Part shown: in pieces, positions 33,439 through 45,443 of the stretch | How positions within the stretch are numbered: position 1 is the first letter of the stretch | Layout: each line of letters begins with the position of its first letter | Assembly: GCA_033977485.1 (NCBI GenBank) | Contig: CM066995.1 | Coordinates: 52,389,162-52,453,161, forward strand | Origin: Hydrangea macrophylla | Lineage: Eukaryota > Streptophyta > Magnoliopsida > Cornales > Hydrangeaceae | Reading direction: 5' to 3' | DNA: 64,000 nucleotides | Notes under the pieces: model-generated | The model's database searches: none | Seen by the model: only the letters and a program-made list of their open reading frames with translations | Told to the model about the DNA's origin: nothing | Program-made: the position numbers and the translations under genes

Positions 33439-34500
33439 TCCTTAAAATGATTTATGAATTGTGAATTAACTCATCATATATATATATATATATATATTAT
33501 ATAAAGTGAAATCAGACCCTTACCACATGACGACTCTGTGATTTTTTTCACTTTTTATTTTATTTTATGTTATTCATTTTTTTTTTTCTTCCCTATTTTC
33601 TCTATCTCTAGAATTAATAAGATACATGCATGTATATTCTCTCTATCTTTCCTTATCAATGTCCTTTTAAATCATATCAAATCTCATCAATATTTAATCT
33701 ATATGAATATATATATATATATATATCCAAATATACACATACATAATACAAACTAAACTAATTAATTAAAATAATATAACTACATTATATATAAAATAAC
33801 AATACTACTAACAAATTTACATACATAAAATTTGCTTAGCAAAAAAATTACTACAGAAAATTTAGAAATATTTTTCCGTGCATTGCACAGGTATTGATTC
33901 TAGTTTAAATTCATATAACGCAAACATTCCACTAATATTGCAACTCTTTTGATACACACATATATATACACATATATACATATATAATATGTCACAATGG
34001 TTGACAAAAGAAGTATTAACATTCAATTGAAAGCTTTTCAAGAACATAAAAGTCATGTTGAAACGATATATGGCCCATTCTATTGTTCATGTTTCTCCAT
34101 CTTGGCCAATAACCAACTACAGACAAAGCAATAGGGACCACCTACATTTTAATATACCTGAGAGACAAAATAGGCACTATACATTTAATTTTACAAAATT
34201 GAACAAAAAACATAAACCGAGTATTGATAAGTACTCTGCTTCTTTTTATTTGCATTCTGTATTTTTGTGAGAAACAATAGGGTCACCTGTCCATCTGAAT
34301 GGCCACCATATTAATGTTTTTCTTCTATATATTTTGTGTGTATAGAGAAAGAAAGGGCCCTATCTTCTCTTTCCTAGTGTGTCTATTGTCTCCTTTGGTA
34401 CATTTTAACCATATAAATAATAACTTTTCAAATTATAGTTTTTAGAATTCGTAATAAGTTGTGAGCTTGTTTGGGGTAGTTAAGTATTGATTAAATTGTA
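33439..34500. repeat. Tandem segmental duplication, copy 2
   Basis: Second copy of the 32370-33043 unit, same strand, interrupted by the Helitron at 33474-33903. It begins CCTTAAAATGATTTATGAATT and ends near GTAGTTAAGTATTGATTAA. It differs from copy 1 by scattered substitutions and a few indels. Confidence 0.88.
33474..33903 (+). mobile_element. Non-autonomous Helitron proven by its empty site
   Basis: 430 bp starting TCATATATAT and ending GCATTGCACAGGTATTGATT followed by CTAG. The host sequence reads ACTCA before and TTTAAATTCAT after; copy 1 of the duplication has the joined site ACTCATTTAAATTCAT at about 32410. Insertion between A and T with no target duplication and a short near-palindrome GTGCATTGCAC before CTAG fit Helitrons. 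No coding sequence. Confidence 0.87.
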
Positions 34501-34548
34501 TAATAAGTTGTGAGCTTGTTTGGGGTAGTTAAGTATTGATTAAATTGT
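34453..34548. repeat. 48-bp tandem duplication
   Basis: Two head-to-tail copies of a 48-bp unit containing AAGTTGTGAGCTTGTTTGG and GTATTGATTAAATTG, directly before the Stowaway element. Confidence 0.9.
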
Positions 34549-34549
34549 A

Positions 34550-34824
34550 TTCTCTCTGTCCCATATTAAGAGTTCTAGATGTCATTTTTTAATGTCCTAT
34601 TTTAAGAGTTCTTTTTAAAAAGTCAAAGTACTTTAATACACACTTTTCAAATTTGCAATTTATTATATCCAACTCTTCCCTCAAATTTTTTTTTTGATGT
34701 GACACTATAATTTTGAATTTCAAATAGGGCAATATTGAAAAGTTGAAAATCTCACAAAAATCAAGGTTGTCCCCTTAATAAGTTGGAATTCCCAAAAGAG
34801 ACTCTTAATATGGGACGGAGGGAG
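34550..34824. mobile_element. Stowaway MITE, second copy
   Basis: 275 bp, ends TTCTCTCTGTCCCATATTAA and TTAATATGGGACGGAGGGAG, TA on both sides (34548-34549 and 34825-34826). It shares interior words with 28638-28911 (for example GCAATATTGAAAAGTTGAAA and TCAAGGTTGTCCCCTTAATA, inverted), so the two are one family. Confidence 0.92.
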
Positions 34825-35021
34825 TATAAACTATCAAATAACTTATTTGTGGTATAATTGTCCAAAATCCCTTTTTATGGCCAGCATAAAGTGAATATTC
34901 CTTGAAATTTTTATTTTTTATATGTTCCTTGATAATCACAAAAAAGATTTACATATTATCATCTAGTGGATCCACTTGAAAAAAAAAAAAAAAAAAAAAA
35001 CTATTCACTATTCACCTAAGT

Positions 35022-35934
35022 TGTTGGGCTCTAAATAGTCCCGATAAAATCAACTCTAAATTCTGGAATTCACACCAACAGTGCCAAGAACTCCATGGCC
35101 GATGCTAGAAGAATCATACCCAAGCCATCATACCATGATCTCATGTAGAACACTTCAAGCAAATTGAAAAGCTGCTGAAAGTTGATGGGTTTGATGATGA
35201 ACAATAAAGAAAAGAAAAAGAAGAGAAGAGAAAAGAAACGAGAAAAACCATGGGTATCTCTATACTTTGGGCAGTCTAGGTATCCCTTTATCTAGAGTTG
35301 ATAGAAAATTGAAAGCATCCTTGTGCAATCACAAAATCAATTATTTTTATTCATCATCAAGTGTTCAATGCAATGAACTTGACATCCCATTTATAAATAG
35401 AGAAATAAAATACCTCTTGGTATACCCATAATAATCAGGCCGTCTATTGTACCCGACCGCCTGACCTAACCGACCTGGAGGTCGGTTGATAGAACTCAGA
35501 CGGGGCCCACCAGTGAAAGAGTACTACTTCGGTTAAGCCAGTTTAATTAACGAGACTTACGTGACATGGACTCTTCGATCTTTTGATCAGCTCACAATTA
35601 AGGGAGACCTGATCTGGACTCGCTAGGATAGGACGAAGTCATCCAATTAGTCTCCTAGATCAGTAGATTGGCTAGGTTACCGAAATTGTAAAAGAAAATC
35701 CCTTGCGCTATAAGACGTTGGATCATCAAGGTCTCCTACACTAACCTCGGTAAACAGTTTTCTATCTAGTGTAAGCACCGATACACATACCTCATTCGTA
35801 GACGTAGATTGCTTCGTTAACAGCACCGAACCACATACAAATTCTGTCTCACTCTCTTTTTACATTTGCTACCTCACAAATACTCAACCTGATCCGATCC
35901 AAGCACTAATTTCAGGCATCATCACCTTCTAACA
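35022..35934 (-). repeat. LTR-like sequence
   Basis: Plus-strand ends TGTTGGGCTC and CCTTCTAACA give a TG…CA block of 913 bp. On the minus strand it has TATTTATAAATGGG (about 35388-35400) followed by an AATAAAAATAA word, the order expected of U3 and R. A GC-rich inverted segment (CCGACCTGGAGGTCGG) lies at 35471-35486. Flanking 5-mers do not match and no internal domain adjoins, so the assignment is tentative. Confidence 0.45.
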
Positions 35935-36099
35935 TCGGATAACTTCTTAAAAACTAAAACTTTCTAAAAGTTAATTATTCTACTAATCAAACACTTCTAA
36001 AAGAAAATTACCTTAAGGAAATTTATAAAATAAATTACAATGTTTCCCATGATCAAATAATAAATTACGTAAAGTCCTTTATGCTCCTATCATGATCTC

Positions 36100-37060
36100 T
36101 CCCCACTCCCATTTTTGCAATTACATTTGCTATCGAATTTTTTGCTCTACATGTTTGTACGAAAACCACTCTCTTGATGCGCTTTTATAATTCGGGATGT
36201 CAATGAAGATTGTATTAAATCTCCAATTCACAATCTTTCCACCAGGTACTCGAGATAATGCAACTTTGGAGTCTCTTTCTATAATTAATTCAAATTCTAA
36301 TTTCCGTCCCATGTCCAAAAAAATGTTTAATTTAAAGCCTCTTTTATTGTAAGTAATTCTATTAGGTTTGAATCCGCAATCCCTATATTTTTTGAGAACA
36401 TTCCTCGGATTTTCTTACTAATCTCTTAGGACTCCTTCGATTCCTCTTTGGCCCGACTTACCCAAAGTCAGTCCATCTACGTTAAATTTAACTGTTAAAT
36501 GAGATGGAGGTTTCCAAACCGAAAGAGTCGCTGGTTTCTCTTAGACAACATCACACATACATGTCCTACAATTACTATCAGCTCATTGATATATAGTCTA
36601 CCTTAATTCATTATTACCTTCCTTGAACCACCATAAAAGTTTACTTTCTATAATATCCCTCAATTTCTCCTCAGAGAAAAACTCCCTCTCGAAATGCAAT
36701 CTCATTCCAATATTGTAGCCATATATATGGACCAAATTATTGAGTAAAACAATATATATAGATAGACCACAAGCCGCTTGTACCTGGTTCTCTGTTGGAC
36801 ACATATGATTCCATTGCCCTAGCCTAGCCATTCCGCTAATGACTCCGGAGAATAGCTTTTAACTCCCCACTAGTGCATACTCTCTGATCACCATGAACAC
36901 CACCCAACTCTTGTGACGATGAAAAAAATATAATCGGTTTTTTCCTCCACAGTTCCATATACTACTCAATTTGATTCCTCTGGCTTGCAACATCCGATAC
37001 TTTTTAGTACTTTCTCGATCTCTAATTGATGTCTTTCCTTTTCCACACAAGGAAATAGGT
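36100..37060 (-). pseudogene. LINE (non-LTR retrotransposon) ORF2 3' part, decayed
   Basis: Three minus-strand fragments stand in the order expected for the end of a plant L1-type ORF2. 36859-37050 resembles the reverse-transcriptase-associated zinc-binding region (RMLQARGIKLSSIWNCGG, then FFHRHKSWVVFMVI). 36598-36831 resembles the following linker (LVHIYGYNIGMRLHFEREFF). 36130-36318 resembles the RNase H-like end (ELIIERDSKVALSRVPGG). Stops and frame changes separate them. The RT and endonuclease parts are absent. Confidence 0.55.
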
Positions 37061-37235
37061 GTATATTTTGGTTGTGAGTTCTATCCTCCAAGGTCCAACA
37101 AAACGACTTTGCATTATAGATCCCTTTTTATTTTTTGTTGAATTTCCAAATTAATTAGTATATGCATGTCTCTTCGGTCTAGTAATCATCATTAATCTAA
37201 CTGTATCACATAGGTTAGCCCCAGTACTATTGTAA

Positions 37236-39466
37236 TGTAACGCCCTGAAAACTAAGCCATGTGGACAAGGTCAACGAGTCAAACAATACATCATAAAACA
37301 CGGAATAGTCCAATGTGGACCAATCCATATGGCGGAAGCAAAGGGGAATCCTATGTGGATTCTAAAAAAAAGTCAAAAGTCAAGGATTGACCCACGAGGA
37401 CCAAACAGGTCAAATAAGGTCAATCAACATAAGTTTGGTTTTGAAATGAGTTTAAAAGAAAATTGGGTGAATCCCTATTGAGAAAGAAACAAAGGTTTGA
37501 GTTTCAGTTTGAAAGTTTACAATAATATAAGCTTCTGAAAATTCATGACCAAACAGTCCTTGGGAAATTGAAAGTAGTAATTTTTTCATAATAGGTTAAC
37601 CATGGGCTGAGTATAAATCAAATTAGTTTTCAAAAATTTGAAGTGTTTGAAAAAGTTATTATTCACTTTTAGGGGGTCATTCGATGGGTCCAAGGGGCAC
37701 CTTCGATCAGTCGAATGCCCCTCTGCAATACAAAAATCCTGTAGAGCACCCTTCGACCTGTCGAGGGGTCCCGTTGGACCGGTCGAAGGCACCCTGTACA
37801 GTCCTTGTACAAAAGCTAACACAATGAAACATAAGTAAATGAAATAACGTTGAGATCCAAACGGGCTCAAGCTTAGTAGACATGGATTAACAAGGATCTG
37901 GGAAGATCAATTAACAATTCAAGATCAAGAAGGAATTTGCAAATAACTACTTGCAATTCAAATCTACGAATGAGATAACGAATAATAACAAGTACAACGT
38001 TCCTACCATGAACAATATCATCGAAACATTAACAATTCATAAGACTTCCTCGTAAGGAATTTTCCAAAATGATACGCCACGCGCCAGATACTTTTGGGCC
38101 ATTACCTTAATCAACATTTCCTGAAAAAGGGATTTTATAGATTCATTAAGCACGATGGCTCAGTAGAAAACATTGTAGAAATGTACTACTACTTCTAAAA
38201 TCATGTAATGACATGCGGTGCAATGTTTTGCCGCCGTGGCGAGCCGGATGGCCAAACCATGAAACACTCCCAACTCAATATCCCATAAGCACTCACTCTC
38301 AACACCAGATGCGAGCCACTCCAACGTGAGTGTAGCATGCAAGATCTCCAGTAGCTAACCGAATACGATCTTGCATTTTCGAATGTTTTAAGGATCACAT
38401 ACAACCTTCCCCACCTCACACCCGCTTCCAGAATTTCAACAATAACCACCCCCAAATCGGGGATTTCAAGAGACATTCCCCAAACGTGGGAATTTTAACA
38501 ATTTCATATGCCCCCAAGCCAATGCCATGAATGCTTTGCCAACTTGGCGATCATGAAATGCTACTAGATGCGATTATGTTTTAAAAATGTCATTTCTAAT
38601 ATTATAATGCTAAGAAATAAACATAATCGTTCATGGTACCAAAACTAAATTGATAATGAAATTCCTATAAATCATAAGCAACATCTTATACAAGAAAGAG
38701 ATTACTAACATTTATAATCATTTAAAACCATAGCAACACAATTAACACTTAGGCTAGACACGGATTCAAATAGGCACATAAGAGCACTTAGTCATTTAAT
38801 AAATCATGTAGGAAGAGTTCTTCAAACAAGATCAACATGTAATAACTCTAACTTACACATAGCAAACCATGAAATTAGAAGGAATAATGCACTTAAACAA
38901 TGAAATATACCTCTTGTGTTCTTTGTTCAAGAACACACCAAAATAGGAATCCAAAGAGAGAAAAGAAGAGATTAATGGGTAGCCCTTGTGAAGATGAACA
39001 AGAGGTCCTCTAATAGTCTAGTTCCAATAATAGCTTGAAGGCCTCCAAAAGTAAGCTTGAAGGTTGAAGCTTCAATGGATATTTTTAGCTTCTAAACCAA
39101 AGAGATAAGAGAGAGAGGTATAGAGAGAAAATGAAAAAGAAAAATAAGAGGGAGAGAAGGATACATGTTGGTTATATGGGGAGAAAGAGAGGGGGAAGCT
39201 TCTGAGGGAAGCTTTAGTGGTTGGGGTGGTTGAGAGTGGTTGGGAGTGGTTGAGAGGGGTTAGGAGGTGACTTGTGGGTCTCGTCCTCGTCACCCACACA
39301 CATATAGCCCCACACACAAATATGTAACATACATATACACACATGTGCCAAAATAAATACCAAAGTGATACCACCATGTACCAAAATAAAACACACTATC
39401 CCAAACCAAGACCCACATTGGTCCAAAATTACCAAAATGCCCTTTTTAAAATTTTGGGTTTCTACA
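37236..39466 (-). repeat. Gypsy-type LTR, 3' LTR of a minus-strand element
   Basis: 2231 bp. The plus strand starts TGTAACGCCCTG and ends TTTCTACA, so on its own strand it runs TGTAGAAACCC … AGGGCGTTACA. Directly outside its minus-strand start is CTTTTAAGGGGGTAGAT, a good polypurine tract, which marks this as a 3' LTR. Blocks such as GAGCCACTCCAACGTGAGTG (38312) recur in similar form in the 45444-48689 block (47202). A GTCGA-palindrome cluster lies at 37680-37790. No matching 5' LTR or domain is in the window. Confidence 0.65.
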
Positions 39467-41264
39467 ATCTACCCCCTTAAAAGAATTCCGTTTCGGAATT
39501 CGAACAAGAACGAAAGGTACTCAATCAAAGAATGGTCCACGACCACAACAAAATGCTATAGTTTCACAAACAACGTGAACTCTAGCACAACGTGAGAAAA
39601 TGAAACATCTCACACATCGATTCCAGAAAGGAAAGGAAAGCTCAACATAACAGCCAGTAAGCACACCAAGGGTGCTGAGGAACAAACGTAAGGGATATAC
39701 GAGGTTCAACATTTAAAGGACATAGTCAACTCTAAAGATCAACAATAATAATGGACATGAACCTCCAAACCATTGGATCAACCAAATGAAAACGATGTAC
39801 AACTGGATGTCTAAAATTCATCGAATCAAAACAAAGTGATCCCTTGAAACGGAACACGTAATCACAAGAACACAATGGTCCATTGTATACCCAAAATTTG
39901 TCTCAAAAACGCATAAGCAACAAGTATACAAAGAATATGTATACTAACAAAAGATATAATCTAATCGTTAACTAGAAAACATAATCCAAAGAACAGAGGG
40001 TAACCCATAGAATGGAAATAACATTCTACAACCATCATTCATGGTGAAAACATTCGCAAGATGCAAGGAATAAATGGGATAAGCTTCAATCGATATATAA
40101 AAGAATCGAAGGAAGATGTCACATAAGCGTGAATATCACACAGAGATTGAATTACAATTGAACACAGGATTCTCAAAGCATATCAATGATATAGTATCAA
40201 AGAATCGTCATACGAAGCAAAATTATGATGTTTCAAGACACGAGTTCCAAAATTAACCAAATAATTGGGTCAACTCCCAAGAAATGGTCCAAGCACTCAA
40301 GAATGAAGCCAAAGAAAACTTCACAAAGCAAATGATATGCTACGTACTAAAGACCGTAACGACTCAAAGCTATGTCTTAGCAACATAGGAGGTACGAGTC
40401 ACAAAGACTTACTTGTAATACATCGCTCCTCACCAAAAGACAATGATCAATATAGACATAAAAAGTCTACAATAATGACAACGAGAAGTCGATAGAAGAA
40501 ATGATTATCACCTCCCAAAACATTAATGTTGCTATAGTCAATTATAACTATTTCACTAATAGATGGATCTATTGAGAGATCCCTTCTCAAAACAAAAAGG
40601 TCAAAGAAATGCCACTGCCAAAAGTCAAAAAGGAAAAGTGTCTAAGAAGACACAATGATGCCATCAACAAGACAATAATAAATCAAACAGGTAAACGAAC
40701 AGATATAAACCAACAAGTTCTCCCACCTTCGTTGTTGTACACGATAACCAAAAAATATAACATATCAAATAATTACGCCTTGACCAAAACAAGAAAACAT
40801 ATATATGGTCATAACGATATCAAGCTCCTGACCCAATTCCCATCAGAACGATCTAAAAGTTTCCGAACTGGGTGAACTTGAAGTGTCACACGAAAGAGGG
40901 AAGCAAACTAGGTGACACACCTAAAACAAGAGTTATAACAAACTCACACCATGAACAGACCACAAATAATGAAAGTGTTTAAGGAAACACAGTCAGAGTT
41001 TCTCAACAGAATGAAGAAAACTCTACAGAAGTTGCCACACTAACCGAGCGTGATCTCAAAACAAATGATCATCAAGAATCCTCCTCTGTTTGAAGTAAAG
41101 GTAAAATTAAAAGATCGCAACGATCTCGAACAAAGCACAATCATAATAACCTTACGACAGGATAAGGAAAAAGGAATCACTGATCATAACAAACAAGGTA
41201 TTGAAGGAAAATCAGGTTTAAAATTATTTTAAACTCACAGCATAAAGATTAAGTTTCAAAAACT
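39467..41264 (-). other. Internal noncoding remnant next to the gypsy LTR
   Basis: It begins with the polypurine-tract complement and then continues as A-rich sequence with many AACAA/ACAAG words but no RT, integrase or gag similarity that I can recognise. Probably the 3' noncoding end of the same element, cut off at 41264 by the copia fragment. Small ORFs (40609-40875, 41050-41232) are not supported. Confidence 0.4.
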
Positions 41265-42668
41265 TATTGGTAGCCTAGATCTACTACTCATTAACTCTAT
41301 AGATGTGCATAAGAGGGGACAAGAGTTATACCTTTGTATCTTGAACCTAATTCTGAAATCTTCAACCTTCTTGATGATGTAGCAGCCTCCACTAGGTTTT
41401 CTTCACCCTTATGACTCCTGCTGATGCTACTGGAGAGGCTAGAGTTGGTAGGAACTCTAACGGGGAGGATAAGAAGGCTAAGGAAACCCTAAAACAGTCT
41501 TTGTAGCTCTCGTATAAAAAATGACTATTATTAAACCCTGTACACAACTGCCCTATTTATAGATTTCCAAAACAGACTTCAACCTTCAACCGATCGAAGT
41601 GGCTTCGATCGATTGAACTTTCCAAGACTTCAATCGATCGAAACATATTCGATCGATCAAAGCTGTCATGACAAGATCCTCTTGTGCCTTTCCAAGCATC
41701 CTAGCGGAGCAAAGAGTGGGACCTCCTAGGCTCTTTATTGTTGGCTCAAACCAGTTGTTAATTCCCATGACCAAACTCTTTGATCAGCAAACTAACCAAC
41801 TAGTTAGTTAACGTTTACTCCACTATAAAACGATAACTGAACACCAACGCAAAAGAACATATCCGAAGCAATGACTAGACTTGTATGGTGTACTAATGTC
41901 CCTCTACCTTCAGCATTTTTAATCATATTCAGGTAGTCGGATAACTATTACTGTCAACCTAAATCATGATTACTTCTTGTATTCCTTTAATCCCATTCAC
42001 CTCTCATGATTACCAAACATGTTGATAACTACTTATCAACAAGACTACAGTTCTCAATAATCAACTTGGTGATATTCTCAAGAGAATGCTTACTCTTTAA
42101 CAGACGATAAATTCTATCTTGACAATAAATGTTCACAACCCTATGAACATGTCATACCCAAGATACCCAGGTGTTGATCTTTATAGACCTCACTGATTGG
42201 TAAGTCAAAGCAGTCATATCCATAGTCTGTGTTCATAATCATCTCAAGTTTGAGAACACGTACCTTATACAAGTTATGAGTTCCTATCGACTATTGACAG
42301 TCTTGAGTGTCTATAGGAAAGCTTAGGTCTGTCAATGCACTATAAGCACCAACATATTAACTAAGAGATACACTCTAGTGATTGAGATTCATCATTCCAT
42401 CCAATGGAAGTTAATCATGCTACAGTGTAAACCTGATGAGATATCTAGTGTCATCATCCAATGTGATAAGTTCTAAGTATCAAAGAATAGTAATTCGTGT
42501 CTCACTTGTATGTATCTCATACATACACGAATTGCTTACTATGATAGATAAGGATTAACAATCATCTCATGAAAGAAACATACATACAAAAATGTAAAGC
42601 TGATATCTATATATTAAAATGTCAATGTCTCATACATAAAGTAATGTTTTGAGGGCACAAACCCAATA
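41265..42668 (-). repeat. 3' LTR of a truncated copia element
   Basis: On the minus strand it starts TATTGGGTTTGTGCCC, directly after a purine-rich AAATGGGAGTT, and ends GGCTACCAATA, giving TATTGG/CCAATA inverted ends of 1404 bp. A promoter-like CTATAAATAGGGC lies at about 41553-41565. Just upstream of it is a cluster of CGATCGATTG-like palindromes (41590-41670). The copia pol fragment abuts it, which fixes it as the 3' LTR. Confidence 0.72.
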
Positions 42669-42683
42669 AACTCCCATTTGCAC

Positions 42684-43627
42684 TCATAACCATTCAGGAT
42701 TACATCTGAGACCTAAACTATCTAGATGACGATCAAAGACCTTATGTGGCAAGGCCTTTGTAAACGAATTAGCAAGATTGTCAGTGGTGGTAATCTTGGT
42801 AATAGTCACATCTCCACATTGAACAATATCTCGAATTAGATGATATTTTCGCTCTACGTGCTTTCTCTTTCCATGGTTCCTTGGCTCCTTGGACTGAGCC
42901 ACTGTCCCACTATTATCAGAATAAAGCGTAATAGGTGACAGCGACGCTGGTACCACCTCGAGCTCCATAAGGAACTTCTTGAGCCAAACAGCTTCCTTTG
43001 TGGCTTCACAAGCAGCCACATACTCAGCTTCTGTAGTTGAGTCTGTAATGCATTTCTGCTTAATGCTCCTCCAACTAATAGCACCACCTCCCAAGGTAAC
43101 GAGATGACCGAATGTTGACTTCCTCGAATCTTTATCTGACATAAAGTCCAAGTCAGTGTATCTTACTAGAATTAACTCACTACCACCGTACATAAGCATG
43201 TAATCTTTAGTCCTTCTCAAGTACTTAAGAATGTGCTTAACAACTGTCCAATGCTCTGAACTTGGATTCGATTGATACCTGCTGACCATCCTATGGCAAA
43301 GCAGACATCTGGTCTAGTGCACAACATCGCATACATGAGACTTACCACTACTGAAGCATAGGGAATTCCTGCCATACGATTCCTCTCTTCCTGTGTCTTA
43401 GGACACTGGTCCCTGGAGAAAGATAAATCATGCCTGAAAGGTAACAAACCTTTCTTCGAATTGTCTATTGAAAACCTAGTTAGCACCTTATCGATATAAC
43501 CAGCTTGAGATAATTCCATTATCTTTCGCTTACGATCCCGAAAGAGCTTTATACCAAGAATATAGCTCGCCTCTCCTAGAACCTTCATATCGAAAGTACT
43601 AGCTAGATAAACCTTGACCGTTGACAA
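42684..43627 (-). pseudogene. Ty1/copia pol, C-terminal RT and RNase H, 5'-truncated
   Basis: The 43217-43627 part gives the C-terminal RT region (FDMKVLGEASYILGIKLFRD, PYASVVVSLMYAMLCTRPDV). The 42684-43289 part gives the connection and RNase H (YLRRTKDYMLMYGG, TEAEYVAACEATKEAVW, YSDNSGTVAQSKEPRNHGKR, ANSFTKALP). RNase H Asp (YTD), Glu (TEAEY) and Asp (YSDNS) are retained. The two parts are in different frames, joined by a frameshift at about 43280-43290 after CFAIG. The RT catalytic YVDD, integrase, protease and gag are missing; sequence beyond 43640 is unrelated. The element therefore cannot act on its own. Confidence 0.92.
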
Positions 43628-43640
43628 CTGACGACATCCT

Positions 43641-45443
43641 ATTAACGTGTTTTCTTATCAACAACCAATTGTAGGTGATTGTACAAGTAATAAAGTTCTG
43701 GAAGTCCAGGTCGAACCCACAGGGAACGGAAAATAAAGATAGGCAGTAACTATTTTGTCACTAAAAAGAAATTAAAAGATGATGGATTTTTGTGGAAACT
43801 ATTAGTTTTTATATTTTTGCAATAAAACTAATTAAAAACTATTTTTTTCTAAGTAGTTTACAGTAAAAGATTTAACAGTGCAAAATAAATTAACTAAGAT
43901 ACTAGTCAGAAAATGAAGAAAAAGAAATAAAAGCTAAATTTACATCAAATGACTTTATGGATATTATTATAGCGAAAGATGGAAATAATACAAATATTTA
44001 AGCAAAATCATTAAAAACAAGAAATATTAATTAACATGAGAGAAATGATTTAAAGGAATTAAGAATATGCAAACCCAACACTAGATCCCACAACTTTTGT
44101 GCATTTGAAAAGGATTTGGCATTTAAGACCGCAGAGTCATTCTTTATTTGAAAATAAACTTTCAATAGTCGGGGGTCATATCAAGTGTGTCAGGTTTGAT
44201 ATGAAACAACGTCGTTTGGTTTAAAGAAAAATAAAAAGACAATTGGGCAGTAGCCAGGTTCGAACTGTGACCTGCCCTGGACGTGGGTTATTCGGCGCTC
44301 AGTCCCACCACTCTGCCACTACACAATTGCCTGTCCATTAATGGATCGAAATATATATAAACACATATTTGAAATATAAACTGTCATATGAATTGTTTGA
44401 GTATGCTAGGTATTTTTTATGACAAAAGGCATAGCTTGACAATCTACATAATTAGATTCTTATTTCAAATATGAAATCTTTTGACGTCCAATATAGTCAT
44501 AGTATATAAATATGTTAAGTGGTCATAAATTATAGATACATAAATATTTTTGGCCATAAATGGAAAACAACCCATCTAGATAAATTTGCCCATTTAAAAT
44601 TAGTACACAGAAGTTGTGGTTTCTAAGTTTTTATTGCATATCCCCAATTAAAGTTTTAACCTACCATTTTGGAATTGAAGCTGTCTTCCAAATAAAATTT
44701 AAAGATAAATTAAATAGATGCACACAATCACCGTCCAATTAAAATTAAAGTTATAAAACCAAGGTAATGGTGAAATATAATATTAATATATTTTTTCTTC
44801 ACTTAACATGAATTGGGATTGAATTTATAGAATCTGTAAAAATAACAAAGCTTAGTACAACTAGGCTAATAAAACATAAATAAATGAAAATACTGAATTA
44901 ATAATAAAATACTAAACCTTTGACTTTGGATTCTTGTGGGATCATAGTGGTTGAACTTCAAGAACATAAGCATGGCCAAACCAAATGATAATCTAATTTG
45001 GAAGTGAGATATGGGTATGGTTTGCTTGGAACTTTAGTATGTGATTATAACTACGTGGCTAAGAAATCTGGTATTTACTTGCAAAATCTGTCTTCTAGTG
45101 AATAGAAATATTGCTATAAAAACTGAAAATTTGGGGTTTCAAACTATTTTAGGGGACAACTACAAGTACTACTAGACTAAAAATATTAAATCTAATTTTA
45201 AATATGACTATTTTTACTACTACAAATTGACAAAGGATCTACAAGAAAACAAATATTTTAATTTAAGAAATACAGTACACAGTTTTTGTTACATATTTTT
45301 TAATATGAAATCATCAATTACATAAAAGCAAATTTTTACAACTAGTAGAACTAGAAAAGGTAAAGAAAAACTAATGTTTCCTATTTCTAGGGACAATATG
45401 AAGTACTCACATGATAACCTCCCTAAACTATTCTCTCCCTAAC
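43641..45443. other. AT-rich repetitive stretch, no gene
   Basis: It begins with AAGTCCAGGTCGAACCCACA, a word often seen in plant retroelement ends, and otherwise is A/T-rich without an ORF over 60 codons. A tRNA-like SINE head is listed separately. Confidence 0.4.
44250..44336 (-). ncRNA. tRNA-like SINE head (pol III promoter boxes)
   Basis: Read on the minus strand the segment holds TGGCAGAGTGG (A-box-like) and, 40-odd bases later, AGTTCGAACCTGG (B-box-like), then CTACTGCCC. The spacing fits an internal pol III promoter. The 5' and 3' parts do not pair as an acceptor stem, so it is not a functional tRNA. A tRNA-derived SINE is the best reading; no poly-A tail or TSD was confirmed. Confidence 0.4.

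Noticed and set aside
42854..43087. 77-aa minus-strand ORF overlapping the copia RNase H
   Set aside because: Alternative frame of the copia pol fragment with no similarity of its own.
44250..44336. Functional tRNA gene
   Set aside because: A- and B-box words are present but the acceptor ends do not pair, so only a SINE-like head is supported.
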